Below the pieces are notes generated by a model. The model saw only the letters and a list, made by a program, of their open reading frames with translations, made no database searches and had not been told where the DNA came from. This document shows, one piece after another, positions 14,579-22,473 of a stretch of 22,604 bases of DNA (the stretch's first letter is position 1; every line of letters starts with the position of its first letter). The position numbers and the translations under genes are program-made. The stretch is from an uncultured Candidatus Neoarthromitus sp. (GTDB lineage Bacteria > Bacillota > Clostridia > Clostridiales > Clostridiaceae), in contig CALADQ010000011.1 in NCBI GenBank assembly GCA_937890765.1, positions 1 to 22,604 on the forward strand. Direction: 5' to 3'.

Positions 14579-14671
14579 ATGAATTTAAATTTAGTGTATA
14601 AATTTTATATTAACTGTATAATATGAAAACTTTTAAATATAAAATGGCAATTTGACACCATGAATTTAAAT
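14579..14671. repeat. Direct repeat ATGAATTTAAAT flanking the PTS promoter region
   Basis: Identical 12-base copies lie at 14579-14590 and 14660-14671, 81 bases apart, the second inside the spacer of the promoter at 14652-14680. They are candidate activator sites for the LevR-type protein. AT-rich composition makes chance possible. Confidence 0.4.
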
Positions 14672-14680
14672 ATTTATATT
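14652..14680 (+). promoter_or_regulatory. Sigma-A promoter of the PTS operon
   Basis: TTGACA (14652-14657), 17 bases, TATATT (14675-14680). A separate TATAAT at 14617-14622 lacks a good -35 box and may be a second start. I found no TGGCAC-N5-TTGCA sigma-54 element between 14429 and 14720. The first gene starts at 14721. Confidence 0.65.
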
Positions 14681-14720
14681 TTAAGCTATGAACAAAATAG
14701 TTAGGTTGGAGGTATAAAGT

Positions 14721-15032
14721 TTGGATATAGAAACAGTTTCTATGACTATAATTGCTTATTCTGGAGATTGTAGAACGTTTGCATTTAGAGCTCTTGAAGA
14801 GTGTAAAAAAGGAAACTTTGAAGAATCAAAAAAATTAATGGAGCTTTCAGAAGAAAATTATAAAAAAGCTCATAAAAAGCAAAGTGAACTTTTAGTTTAT
14901 GAGGCAAATGGTGGACAACCAGAAATAAATGTACTTTTGGTTCATTCACAAGATCATTTAATGACAAGCATGTTAGCTCAAGAGTTAATCAAAGAAATTA
15001 TACACTTACATGAAATTAAAGAAAATAAATAA
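14721..15032 (+). CDS. PTS EIIA, lactose/cellobiose family
   Basis: This 103-residue three-helix protein carries the phosphoacceptor in VLLVHSQDHLMTSML: His75 is the likely phosphorylated residue and Asp78 the metal ligand of the trimer centre, in the His+3 spacing known from LacA/ChbA-type proteins. It passes phosphate from HPr to EIIB. TTG at 14721 is the start, with GGAGG eight bases upstream; no ATG fits because the family begins close to this point (ETVSMTIIAYSGDCRTFAF). It is first in the operon, with EIIB 18 bases downstream. A decayed copy of this gene lies at 19492. Confidence 0.92.
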   Translation: MDIETVSMTIIAYSGDCRTFAFRALEECKKGNFEESKKLMELSEENYKKAHKKQSELLVYEANGGQPEINVLLVHSQDHLMTSMLAQELIKEIIHLHEIKENK

Positions 15033-15050
15033 TAAGAGAGGTTGATTTTA

Positions 15051-15347
15051 ATGAAAATTTTGTTAGTGTGTGCAGGTGGTTTTTCCACTAGCATTTTGAT
15101 GAATAAAGTTAGAAAGTGGGCTAAAGAAAATAATGAAGATATAACAATAGATGCTAAAGGAAAAGAGGCATATGAAAGCATCTATCGTGAATACGATTGC
15201 ATTTTGATAGGACCACAAATTTCATATTGTCTTGATGATATAAAAAGTAGTGTTTCAATACCTGTTGCCGGAATTCCTTCAATGGATTATGCTTTGGGTA
15301 ATGCTGAAAACGTAGTAAACTTAGCAAAAAAAATTACTGGAAAGTAG
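15051..15347 (+). CDS. PTS EIIB, lactose/cellobiose family
   Basis: The 98-residue protein begins MKILLVCAGGFSTSILMNKV; Cys7 in the VCAGGFSTS phosphate loop is the phosphocysteine. The remaining sequence (YDCILIGPQISYCLDDIKSS, VAGIPSMDYALGN) is standard for the family. I chose ATG 15051 over the in-frame TTG at 15042 because AGAGG ends at 15041, giving nine bases of spacing. It is a cytoplasmic partner of EIIC and takes phosphate from EIIA to the incoming sugar. A decayed homologue lies at 19796. Confidence 0.92.
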   Translation: MKILLVCAGGFSTSILMNKVRKWAKENNEDITIDAKGKEAYESIYREYDCILIGPQISYCLDDIKSSVSIPVAGIPSMDYALGNAENVVNLAKKITGK

Positions 15348-15365
15348 GAGGATTGTAGAAAAATT

Positions 15366-16670
15366 ATGGAACAAGCTATTTCTAAATTTACAAATAGTGC
15401 TTTTATGAATTCATTAAGAAAATTTAGTGAGAAGTTAACCAAAAGTCCTACTTTTTCAACCATAAGTAGTGGTATGGGCGGTACAATGTGTTTGATTATG
15501 GTAGGTGCAATTATACAAATAGTTTGTGCGCTGGGAGGATTAATATGGGGATGGGAAGCTGGACATCCTATTTATGATGCTATATATCTTCCATATAAGT
15601 TGACCATGGGAATGCTTGGATTTTTTATGTGTTTTTCATTGGCATATAATTATTCAAAACGTTTAAAAAGTGGTTCTCCTATACAAAGTGGTTTTATAGC
15701 TATTGTATGTTATTTATTGGTTGCATCTCCACCTGTTACAGTTGTTTTAAATGAATCCACATTTGATGCATTAAATTTAGGAGCTTTAAGTTCGAATGGC
15801 TTATTAGTTGCTATGATAGTTGGTCTTGTTTCTGTACGAATTTCCAAAATTGTTATAGATAAAAATTTGGTTATAAAAATGCCAGATTCTATACCTGAAG
15901 GTGTACTTAATAGTTTTAATGCAATTATACCTGCTGGTATAAACATAGTTATTTGGTATGGCTTATCTTTGTTAGTATCTAATTTTTCAGGTGGAAGTAT
16001 GACTTTGGCTAATCTGATAACTAAAGTATTAGGTATACCAATAGGTTATTTGGTTTCCCCGTTAGGAATGATACTTATAATTATTTTATGTCAGCTGTTT
16101 TGGTTTTTTGGAATACATGGTACAAGCGTTGTATTTTCAGCAATTATGGTTCCATTAATAAGTGCATATACTATGAATGCTGAACTTGCATCTGCAGGAC
16201 AACCATTAGTTTTTAGTGCTGTGTTCTTGTATGGTGCTGTTGGTGGTATTGGAGGAACTGGAAATACTCTTGTTCTTACTTTAATGGGATTAAAGAGTAA
16301 ATCCAAACAAATAAAGTCAATATCTAAAGCTTCATTAATCCCTGGATTTTTTAACATAAATGAACCAGTTGTTTTTGGTTATCCGATTATGTACAATCCG
16401 TTAATGTTGATTCCATTTGTACTATGTCCATTAGTTGTTATGGGATTTTTGTGGTTAGGGTACTCTTTTGGAATTTTAGCACTACCACAGGTTTTAATAT
16501 TGAGTTGCTTGCCTATAGGATTAAGTCAATTTATGTCTGCTTTGGACTGGAGAAATGCAGTATTTCCTTTTGTAATGTTACCTATTTGTTGGATTGTGTA
16601 TTATCCATTTTTCAAAATATACGAAAAACAGTGTATTGCTAGAGAAAATGAAGTCAAAGAAAATCAATAA
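15366..16670 (+). CDS. PTS EIIC permease, lactose/cellobiose family (copy 1)
   Basis: A 434-residue polytopic membrane protein, with about ten hydrophobic segments. Family motifs include FGIHGTSVV in the middle and NINEPVVFGYPIMYNP with Asn332-Glu333-Pro334, the sugar-binding loop of ChbC-like permeases. It imports a beta-linked disaccharide or glycoside and, with EIIB, releases it as the 6-phosphate. AGGAGG overlaps the EIIB stop, 14 bases before the ATG, which is longer than usual. GH170 and GH1 genes follow, so the substrate is likely a beta-glycoside rather than lactose, but specificity cannot be read directly. A second intact copy lies at 19955. Confidence 0.9.
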   Translation: MEQAISKFTNSAFMNSLRKFSEKLTKSPTFSTISSGMGGTMCLIMVGAIIQIVCALGGLIWGWEAGHPIYDAIYLPYKLTMGMLGFFMCFSLAYNYSKRLKSGSPIQSGFIAIVCYLLVASPPVTVVLNESTFDALNLGALSSNGLLVAMIVGLVSVRISKIVIDKNLVIKMPDSIPEGVLNSFNAIIPAGINIVIWYGLSLLVSNFSGGSMTLANLITKVLGIPIGYLVSPLGMILIIILCQLFWFFGIHGTSVVFSAIMVPLISAYTMNAELASAGQPLVFSAVFLYGAVGGIGGTGNTLVLTLMGLKSKSKQIKSISKASLIPGFFNINEPVVFGYPIMYNPLMLIPFVLCPLVVMGFLWLGYSFGILALPQVLILSCLPIGLSQFMSALDWRNAVFPFVMLPICWIVYYPFFKIYEKQCIARENEVKENQ

Positions 16671-16706
16671 CTAATTTCAAAAAATTTTTTTAAGGAGGTT
16701 GATATA

Positions 16707-17897
16707 ATGGATTGCAATTTGGGAATTTCTGTTTATCCAGATTTAAGTACTATTGATGAAATTAAAAATTATTTTAAATTGGCTTCTAAATACGGTGTAA
16801 CACGTGTTTTTTCGAGTATGTTTTCTGTAAAAGGAACAAATGATGAAATATTAAATTATTTTGAGAAATTAATTTATGATGCACATGAAAAAAATTTAAA
16901 AGTTTCATTAGATGTGAATCCTATGTTTTTTGAAAAAATTGGAGCGAAGTTTAATGATCTTTCAATTTTTAATAAAATAAATGTTGATATCTTAAGAATG
17001 GATTTAGATTTTGGAATTGAAAAAAATATTGAGTTGATTAACAATCCTTATGATATTGAAATTGAATTTAATACGTCTGTGAAAATTGCAAAAGAATTAA
17101 TTGATAGTGGTGTTGGTGGAAAAAATTTTTTGATGTGTCATAATTTTTATCCTCAAAGATATACGGGATTAAAATGGAAAAAATTTTTAGACATGAATGA
17201 ACAACTTAAAAGTGTTAGCTCTGATATAAGAATTGGTGCTTTTATTAGTTCGAATTCTGAAAATACTCACGGTGTTTGGGATTCAATTTGTGGACTTCCT
17301 ACTGTCGAAAAAATGAGAACATATGACATTGATTTGCAATTCAGATTGCTTAAAGCTACTGGAAAAATTGATGATATATTAATAGGGAATGCTTATGCTA
17401 GCGAGAAAGAATTTAATTCTTTGTATGAGATTATCAAAAGCGATGAAGTTGATTTAAATTTAAAAGATGATAAGACGTTTAAGCTATTAAGAGATCATGG
17501 GTTTGTTGATTTAAGTAAGCCGATAAAGAAAATTAAAATTGAGCTTGACGATAATATCACACAAACTGAAAAAGAGATATTGTTTAAATTTTTTCCTCAT
17601 GTTGATTTAGGTGATAGCTCGGAATGGATTTGGAGAGATAGAATGCCACGATTTGTTTATAGCAATGAAAATAAACAAATTGTTCCAAGAATCTCAAATG
17701 AGAAAATATTTGATATAGGTAGTGTTGTTATTGTAAATGATAATTATAAGCACTATGCTGGTGAAGTTCAAATTGTTAAGATTCCAATCGTTAATGATGG
17801 AACTAGAAATTTGGTTGGACGTTTGTGTGAAAATGAATTTGATATAATTGAACTTATTAATGATAGAGACATTGTTATGTTTATTGAGAAGGAGTGA
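16707..17897 (+). CDS. GH170/DUF871 family 6-phospho-glycosidase (MupG-like)
   Basis: The 396-residue protein has a TIM-barrel N-terminal part starting LGISVYPDLSTIDEI, with family signatures LDVNP (about 68-72), FLMCHNFYPQRYTGL (about 141-155) and IGNAYASEKEF (about 226-236). A C-terminal beta-rich region (about 290-390) fits the cyclophilin-like domain of DUF871 structures. The characterised member, S. aureus MupG, cleaves 6-phospho-MurNAc-GlcNAc. No murQ etherase or murP is visible here, so the substrate may instead be another phosphorylated beta-glycoside. AAGGAGG lies eight bases before ATG 16707. It lies between EIIC and the GH1 gene, six bases before the latter. Confidence 0.85.
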   Translation: MDCNLGISVYPDLSTIDEIKNYFKLASKYGVTRVFSSMFSVKGTNDEILNYFEKLIYDAHEKNLKVSLDVNPMFFEKIGAKFNDLSIFNKINVDILRMDLDFGIEKNIELINNPYDIEIEFNTSVKIAKELIDSGVGGKNFLMCHNFYPQRYTGLKWKKFLDMNEQLKSVSSDIRIGAFISSNSENTHGVWDSICGLPTVEKMRTYDIDLQFRLLKATGKIDDILIGNAYASEKEFNSLYEIIKSDEVDLNLKDDKTFKLLRDHGFVDLSKPIKKIKIELDDNITQTEKEILFKFFPHVDLGDSSEWIWRDRMPRFVYSNENKQIVPRISNEKIFDIGSVVIVNDNYKHYAGEVQIVKIPIVNDGTRNLVGRLCENEFDIIELINDRDIVMFIEKE

Positions 17898-17903
17898 TTT
17901 AAT

Positions 17904-19373
17904 TTGGGATTTCCTAAAAATTTTATGTGGGGTGGCGCTATTGCTGCTAATCAATCTGAAGGTGCTTTTAAAGAAGGAGGAAAGGGATTATCTGTTTCAG
18001 ATGTTCAAACAGGTGGAAGTGTTAGTGAACCACGTTATGTAACTTATATAGATAAAGATGGCAAGCCAGGAAAAGTTAAACAATTTCATCCAATTCCTGA
18101 AGGAGCAACTCATGTAGTGTTAGATGGATATAATTATCCTTATCATGGAGCAATTGATTTTTATCACAGATACAAAGAAGATATAGCTTTGTTTGCTGAA
18201 ATGGGATTTAAAATTTTTAGAATGTCAATTGCATGGACTCGTATTTTTCCAAAAGGGATAGAGGAAGAGCCTAATAAAGAAGGTTTAGAATTTTATAGAA
18301 ATGTTTTTTTAGAACTTAAAAAGTATGGTATTGAACCATTGGTTACGATATATCACTATGATTTACCTTTGTACTTACAAGAAAATTTTGGTGGGTGGAA
18401 GAATAGAAAGCTCATTGAATTATATGAAAAATATGCAGAAGTTTTATTTAAAGAGTACAAAGGGCTTGTTAAGTATTGGATTACATTTAATGAAATAAAT
18501 ACAATTATAATGATTAAAGATTTTTTCGCAGGATATCCTGTTTCAAATTTAAAAAATGATTTTCAAGCTTTGCATCATCAAATGGTTGCAAGTGCTAGAG
18601 CTGTGAAAAAGGCTCATGAAATTGATGAAAATTATGTAGTAGGTTGTATGATAGCAGGAGGACCAAGTAAATATCCATTAACTTGTGATCCAAAAGATGT
18701 TTTAAAAACTCAGCAGTGTGTACAAGAAGGAATTTATTATACAGCTGATGTTATGGTAAGGGGTGAGTATCCTTACTTTGCACAAAGAATATTGAAGAAA
18801 TATAATTTTGATTTAGACATAATTGAGCAAGATAAAATAGATTTAAAAAATGGTACGGTAGACATGATAACATATTCTTACTATGCTACAAGTTGTGCAA
18901 CGACACATGATTATACAGAAAAAGCTGGTGGTAATTTGGATATGGGACCTAAAAATCCTTATTTAAAATATAGTGAATGGGGTTGGTCTATTGATCCAAT
19001 TGGATTGAGGTTTTCTTTAAATGAATATTACGGACGTTATGGAAAACCTATTATGGTTGTTGAAAATGGTTTGGGAGCTGTTGATTTACTTGAAGAGGGA
19101 AATATTGTACGAGATAATTATAGAATAGAATACATTAAAGCTCACGTTAAAGCAATGAAAGAAGCTATTGATGATGGGGTGAATTTAATTGCGTATACAG
19201 CTTGGGGATGTATTGATTTAGTTAGTGCATCAACTGGCGAAATGAAAAAAAGATATGGTTTTATTTATGTTGATAAAAATGATGATGGAACAGGAAGTTT
19301 AAATAGATATAAGAAAGATAGTTTTTATTGGTACAAAAAATGTATAGAATCTAATGGTGAAGAATTAGATTAA
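17904..19373 (+). CDS. GH1 6-phospho-beta-glucosidase/galactosidase
   Basis: The 489-residue GH1 protein starts with TTG 17904 (AAGGAG nine bases upstream), giving MGFPKNFMWGGAIAANQSEG, the classic N-terminus. Catalytic acid/base is Glu197 in WITFNEIN, and nucleophile Glu387 in VVENGLG. The phosphate-site segment SASTGEMKKRYGFIYVD (about 441-457), with Ser, Lys and Tyr typical of 6-phospho-glycosidases, distinguishes it from ordinary beta-glucosidases. It hydrolyses the 6-phospho-disaccharide delivered by EIIABC to glucose-6-phosphate plus aglycone or sugar. A terminator follows, ending the first operon. Confidence 0.93.
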   Translation: MGFPKNFMWGGAIAANQSEGAFKEGGKGLSVSDVQTGGSVSEPRYVTYIDKDGKPGKVKQFHPIPEGATHVVLDGYNYPYHGAIDFYHRYKEDIALFAEMGFKIFRMSIAWTRIFPKGIEEEPNKEGLEFYRNVFLELKKYGIEPLVTIYHYDLPLYLQENFGGWKNRKLIELYEKYAEVLFKEYKGLVKYWITFNEINTIIMIKDFFAGYPVSNLKNDFQALHHQMVASARAVKKAHEIDENYVVGCMIAGGPSKYPLTCDPKDVLKTQQCVQEGIYYTADVMVRGEYPYFAQRILKKYNFDLDIIEQDKIDLKNGTVDMITYSYYATSCATTHDYTEKAGGNLDMGPKNPYLKYSEWGWSIDPIGLRFSLNEYYGRYGKPIMVVENGLGAVDLLEEGNIVRDNYRIEYIKAHVKAMKEAIDDGVNLIAYTAWGCIDLVSASTGEMKKRYGFIYVDKNDDGTGSLNRYKKDSFYWYKKCIESNGEELD

Positions 19374-19379
19374 TTTTTC

Positions 19380-19416
19380 AAAATCACTTTACTTAAATTT
19401 GTAAAGTGGTTTTTTG
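19380..19416 (+). terminator. Terminator after GH1 gene
   Basis: A stem is formed by AAAATCACTTTAC (left arm) and GTAAAGTGGTTTT (right arm, one G-T wobble) with an 8-base AT loop and a T tract. Confidence 0.8.
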
Positions 19417-19434
19417 TTTTTTGGATTTTAAACG

Positions 19435-19463
19435 TTGATGAAAAGTTTTTTACAATGTATAAT
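19435..19463 (+). promoter_or_regulatory. Sigma-A promoter ahead of the decayed second PTS copy
   Basis: TTGATG (19435-19440), 17 bases, TATAAT (19458-19463). It would transcribe the EIIA and EIIB remnants and the intact second EIIC. Confidence 0.6.
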
Positions 19464-19491
19464 TTATTTTGGAGTAAGAAGGCATGAACTT

Positions 19492-19770
19492 TTGATTTAG
19501 AAATAGTTTCAACTTGCTATCATTATTTGTTATTGAAATTATAGAACGTTTGTATGACAATTTTAAAAATCATAGGATTACAAAAGTGAATTAAAGTTTT
19601 CGGAATAGGATATATGAAAAGTAAAGTTAACTTTATGATGAGCATGGTGGACAACCAAAAGTACAGAAGTAAAATATATTTTTAGTTCATTCACAAAATC
19701 GTTTAATATTGAGTTTGTTTGCTCAAAAATTACTTAAAGGAATGTTACACTTACATTAAATTAAATGAGG
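19492..19770 (+). pseudogene. Decayed copy of the EIIA gene
   Basis: Base-level similarity to the intact EIIA gene is plain: AGAACGTTTG near the start, ATGGTGGACAACCA in the middle, GTTCATTCACAA over the active site and TTACACTTACAT near the end. The copy starts with the equivalent TTG at 19492 and a GGAG upstream, but stops and indels break every frame. At the active site the codons for Asp78 and His79 have become AAT and CGT. The start, order and spacing match the first operon, showing a partial operon duplication. No functional product is possible. Confidence 0.85.
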
Positions 19771-19795
19771 TAAATGATAAAAGGAGTGGATTTTA

Positions 19796-19951
19796 ATGAA
19801 AATTTTATTGGCGTGTGCAATTGGATTATCTGTTAGTATTTTAAAAAATAAAATTGACGATTCAAAATTTGTAAAGGCCTATGAAAAAATTATTATGAAT
19901 ACGATTACTAAAATTTTAAAAATATTTTTGATTTGCAAAGTGGGAGGTTAG
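19796..19951 (+). pseudogene. Decayed, truncated copy of the EIIB gene
   Basis: AAAAGGAG precedes ATG 19796, and the frame begins MKILLACAIGLSVSILKNKI, against MKILLVCAGGFSTSILMNKV in the intact gene. Cys7 is kept, but the phosphate-loop Gly and Thr residues have changed. A deletion removes the middle; a short AYEKI piece aligns with AYESI, and after that the homology is lost. The 51-residue frame ends three bases before the ATG of the second EIIC, with the SD GGGAGG inside its last codons. It may survive as a translated leader that couples to EIIC. Confidence 0.8.
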
Positions 19952-19954
19952 CTT

Positions 19955-21277
19955 ATGGAAAAAGCAATTTCTAAATTTGCAAACAGTGCTTTTATAAATT
20001 CGCTGAGAAAATTTAGTGAAAAGCTTACTCAGAATCCTGCCATTTCAACAATAAGTGGTGGAATGGCTGGCACTATGTGTTTAATTATGATAGGTGCAGT
20101 CATCCAAATTTTTTGTGCTTTAGGCGAATTGATTTGGGGATGGAAAGCTGGACAACCTCTTTATGATGCTGTATATCTTCCATATAAATTAACAATGGGG
20201 ATGCTTGGATTTTTTATGTGCTTCACTTTGGCATACAATTATTCAAAACGTTTAAACTCTGGTTCGCCAATGCAAAATGGTTTTATATCAATTGTTTGTT
20301 ATTTATTAGTTGCATCTCCACCATTTTCGATTGTGTCAGATGGAATAAATCTCGATGTTTTAAATTTAGGTGCGTTAGGTTCAAGTGGTTTGTTTGTAGC
20401 TATGATTGTTGGGCTTGTTTCTGTTAGAATTTCTAAGATTGTTATAGATAAAAAATTAGTTATTAAAATGCCTGACACTATACCTGAAGGAGTGGTAAAT
20501 AGTTTTAATGCAATTATACCTGCTGGTATAAACATAATTATTTGGCATGGATTGTCTTTATTAGTTTCACATTTTTCAGAAGGCTCAATGACTTTAGCTA
20601 ATCTTATAACGAGAGTTTTAGAAATTCCGATTGGATATTTGGTTTCGCCGTTGGGAATGATATTGATTGTAATTTTGGGACAATTATTTTGGTTTTTTGG
20701 AATACATGGAACAGGAGTTATATTTTCGGCTATTATGGCTCCTTATATAGCTGCTTATGCTACAAATGCTCAGCTCGCCGCTTCAGGTCAACCTTTAGTT
20801 TTTAATGCTGTATTTTTGTACGGTGCTATAGGTTGCGTTGGTGGTCCAGGAAATACTTTGGCGCTTGTGTTGATGGGATTAAAAAGCAAATCGCAACAAA
20901 TAAAATCAATATCTAAAGCTTCGTTAGTTCCAGCAATTTTTAATTTAAATGAACCAGTTATTTTTGGATATCCAGTTATGTATAATCCTATGATGTTAAT
21001 TCCATTTGTAATATGTCCAGTAATCGTAATGGGATTTTTGTGGTTGGGTTATTCCTTTGGGCTTTTGGCATTTCCACAAATTTTAATATTAAGTTGTTTG
21101 CCAATGGGATTAAGTCAATTTATGATTACATTGGATTGGAAAAATGCGTTGTTTCCCTTTGTAATGTTACCTATTTGTTGGCTTATATATTATCCATTTT
21201 TTAAAATTTATGAAAAGCAATGTGTTAATAAAGAAATTGGAGAATCACAAAAGCACGATAACAAAATTCAAAAATGA
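19955..21277 (+). CDS. PTS EIIC permease, lactose/cellobiose family (copy 2)
   Basis: This 440-residue protein is intact and closely similar to copy 1: 31 of the first 40 residues are identical, and it keeps FGIHGTGVI and NLNEPVIFGYPVMYNP with Asn332-Glu333-Pro334. GGGAGG lies seven bases before the ATG. Its own EIIA and EIIB genes have decayed, so it must use the EIIA/EIIB of the first operon or be a silent spare. Substitutions relative to copy 1 are mostly conservative, which suggests selection on the protein. The C-terminal tail is longer and polar. A terminator follows. Confidence 0.9.
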   Translation: MEKAISKFANSAFINSLRKFSEKLTQNPAISTISGGMAGTMCLIMIGAVIQIFCALGELIWGWKAGQPLYDAVYLPYKLTMGMLGFFMCFTLAYNYSKRLNSGSPMQNGFISIVCYLLVASPPFSIVSDGINLDVLNLGALGSSGLFVAMIVGLVSVRISKIVIDKKLVIKMPDTIPEGVVNSFNAIIPAGINIIIWHGLSLLVSHFSEGSMTLANLITRVLEIPIGYLVSPLGMILIVILGQLFWFFGIHGTGVIFSAIMAPYIAAYATNAQLAASGQPLVFNAVFLYGAIGCVGGPGNTLALVLMGLKSKSQQIKSISKASLVPAIFNLNEPVIFGYPVMYNPMMLIPFVICPVIVMGFLWLGYSFGLLAFPQILILSCLPMGLSQFMITLDWKNALFPFVMLPICWLIYYPFFKIYEKQCVNKEIGESQKHDNKIQK

Positions 21278-21304
21278 AAATAAATTTTTTGCCATTCATG
21301 AAAG

Positions 21305-21336
21305 AAAGACAATAGATATGCTCTATTGTCTTTTTT
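21305..21336 (+). terminator. Terminator after the second EIIC gene
   Basis: GACAATAG (21308-21315) pairs with CTATTGTC (21323-21330), extended by A/T pairs, then TTTTTT. Confidence 0.85.
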
Positions 21337-21407
21337 GTTTTTAGAAATAAGCAACAACATAAATGCAGATAAAGACATTAGTACTAATATTGAATTGTAA
21401 AGTAAAC

Positions 21408-21460
21408 TTGACAAAAATATCAAAAGGAATTACGATATAATTGTAAATGAAACTTGTCAA
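21408..21460. promoter_or_regulatory. Promoter region of the XRE gene with inverted TTGACA/TGTCAA
   Basis: ACTTGACAAAA (21407 region) and ACTTGTCAAAA (21452 region) differ at one base, and their cores TTGACA (21408-21413) and TGTCAA (21455-21460) are exact complements. TATAAT lies between them (21436-21441), 22 bases after TTGACA, too far for a normal pair. The arrangement suits an operator for the XRE protein encoded just downstream. Confidence 0.4.
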
Positions 21461-21476
21461 AAGGAGGTGGCGTTCT

Positions 21477-21692
21477 TTGGAGAATAAAGTTGAAGAATTA
21501 CGCAAAGATTTGTGTATGAGCCAAGAAGCGTTTGCAAAAGCAATTAAAGTCTCGAGGCAAACTGTAAGCTCCATTGAAACAGGAAAATATAATCCATCTT
21601 TGGACTTAGCTTTTAAAATCGCTGATTTTTTCGGGAAGAAAATTGATGAAATTTTTATATATGAAAGGAGAAATAAAAATGAAGAAGAGTAA
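21477..21692 (+). CDS. Small XRE-family regulator (71 aa)
   Basis: Start is TTG 21477 (MENKVEELRKDL), because AAGGAGG (21461-21467) lies nine bases before it; an in-frame ATG at 21447 would put this SD inside the gene. The protein is a single Cro/C1 HTH: LCMSQEAFAKAIKVSRQTVSSIETGKYNPSL, followed by AFKIADFFGKKIDEIFIYE. This is the compact type often encoded with a small membrane protein in Firmicutes. It overlaps the next gene by 14 bases, so the two are co-translated. It probably represses its own operon. Confidence 0.88.
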   Translation: MENKVEELRKDLCMSQEAFAKAIKVSRQTVSSIETGKYNPSLDLAFKIADFFGKKIDEIFIYERRNKNEEE

Positions 21693-22125
21693 TTTGGTGT
21701 GTGGTATCGTTTATACATTGGTAGGTTTTGTGTTTTTGATGATGGCACTCATTACAGATACGAAATTGGACAGTATTTTATTTGGGCTTACAGGAGCAAC
21801 AATTGCACCTGGACTTTTAATGATTTACAGATATTTTTATTGGAGTTCACCAAAGCGTTCTCAGAAATATCAAGAAATCCTTGAAAATCAGAGAATTGAA
21901 CGGCATGATGAATTAAAAGAAAAGATTCGTGATAAATCAGGACGATACGCTTACGTATTTGGTCTTATCATCACATCAGTAGCTATATTAGTTTTTTGTA
22001 TTTTGGGAAATTTAGAACTTGTCGAAAACTATCGCATGATTGTTCTTTATTTAGGCGGATATTTAGCTGTTCAAATTATCTTGGGTATAATTATTTTCAA
22101 TCATTTATTGAAGAAATATAATTAG
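21679..22125 (+). CDS. Multi-TM membrane protein co-encoded with XRE regulator (148 aa)
   Basis: I chose ATG 21679, with AAAGGAG eight bases upstream, over the earlier in-frame ATG at 21643. Four hydrophobic segments are visible: about 5-25 (LVCGIVYTLVGFVFLMMAL), 32-50 (LFGLTGATIAPGLLMI), 95-115 (YVFGLIITSVAILVFCIL) and 121-142 (MIVLYLGGYLAVQIILGIII). A charged helix (residues 54-90, RSQKYQEILENQRIERHDEL) lies between TM2 and TM3 and should be cytoplasmic or extended. The pairing with a small XRE gene is common in clostridia, but the function of these proteins is unknown to me. Confidence 0.75.
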   Translation: MKKSNLVCGIVYTLVGFVFLMMALITDTKLDSILFGLTGATIAPGLLMIYRYFYWSSPKRSQKYQEILENQRIERHDELKEKIRDKSGRYAYVFGLIITSVAILVFCILGNLELVENYRMIVLYLGGYLAVQIILGIIIFNHLLKKYN

Positions 22126-22146
22126 AAAACAAAATTATTGGTAACT

Positions 22147-22473
22147 ATGTAAGAGAAATTTATTTGATATTGAGAAGCGTTATTTGATTGTAATAATTTT
22201 TGCATTTTATGTATTGCCATTATTTATTCAAGATACTGGAAGTGGAATGTCGATTTTGTTAATTGGAATTCCAATGATTTGTTTTATAGTTTCGTTTATT
22301 TATGGAATTAAGAATTCGTTTAATTTGTCATTTCCACTGTTTATTATGTTTCTATTTGCTCCGACATATTTATCTTTTACAATGTGAGTGCATCTATTTA
22401 TATATTAGCGTATGGAATTATTTCAATAATCGGTAACTTTATAGGAAGTTTACTTTGCAAGAAAAATCAATAG
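22147..22473 (+). pseudogene. Frameshifted small membrane-protein gene
   Basis: After ATG 22147 the next codon is TAA; removing one T (22150) gives MKRNLFDIEKRYLIVIIFAF, joined in frame to the open stretch at 22184-22387 (YVLPLFIQDTGSGMSILLIG). That stretch ends ATG TGA at 22382-22387. A one-base shift near 22381 restores NVSASIYILAYGIISIIGNF and a stop at 22471. The result would be a coherent 107-residue or so protein with four TM segments and a basic tail. Two independent shifts mark it as a pseudogene; a sequencing error at one site is possible. A shorter product from TTG 22184 is unlikely because no SD precedes it. Confidence 0.6.

Noticed and set aside
14645..14665. Sigma-54 promoter from TGGCAATTTGACACC
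   Set aside because: TGGCA is present, but no TTGC follows at the required distance, and the same bases form the TTGACA of a well-spaced sigma-A promoter.
21341..21748. 135-aa minus-strand frame opposite the XRE gene
   Set aside because: It overlaps the XRE gene, which has a clear domain and SD, and its sequence shows no coherent domain.
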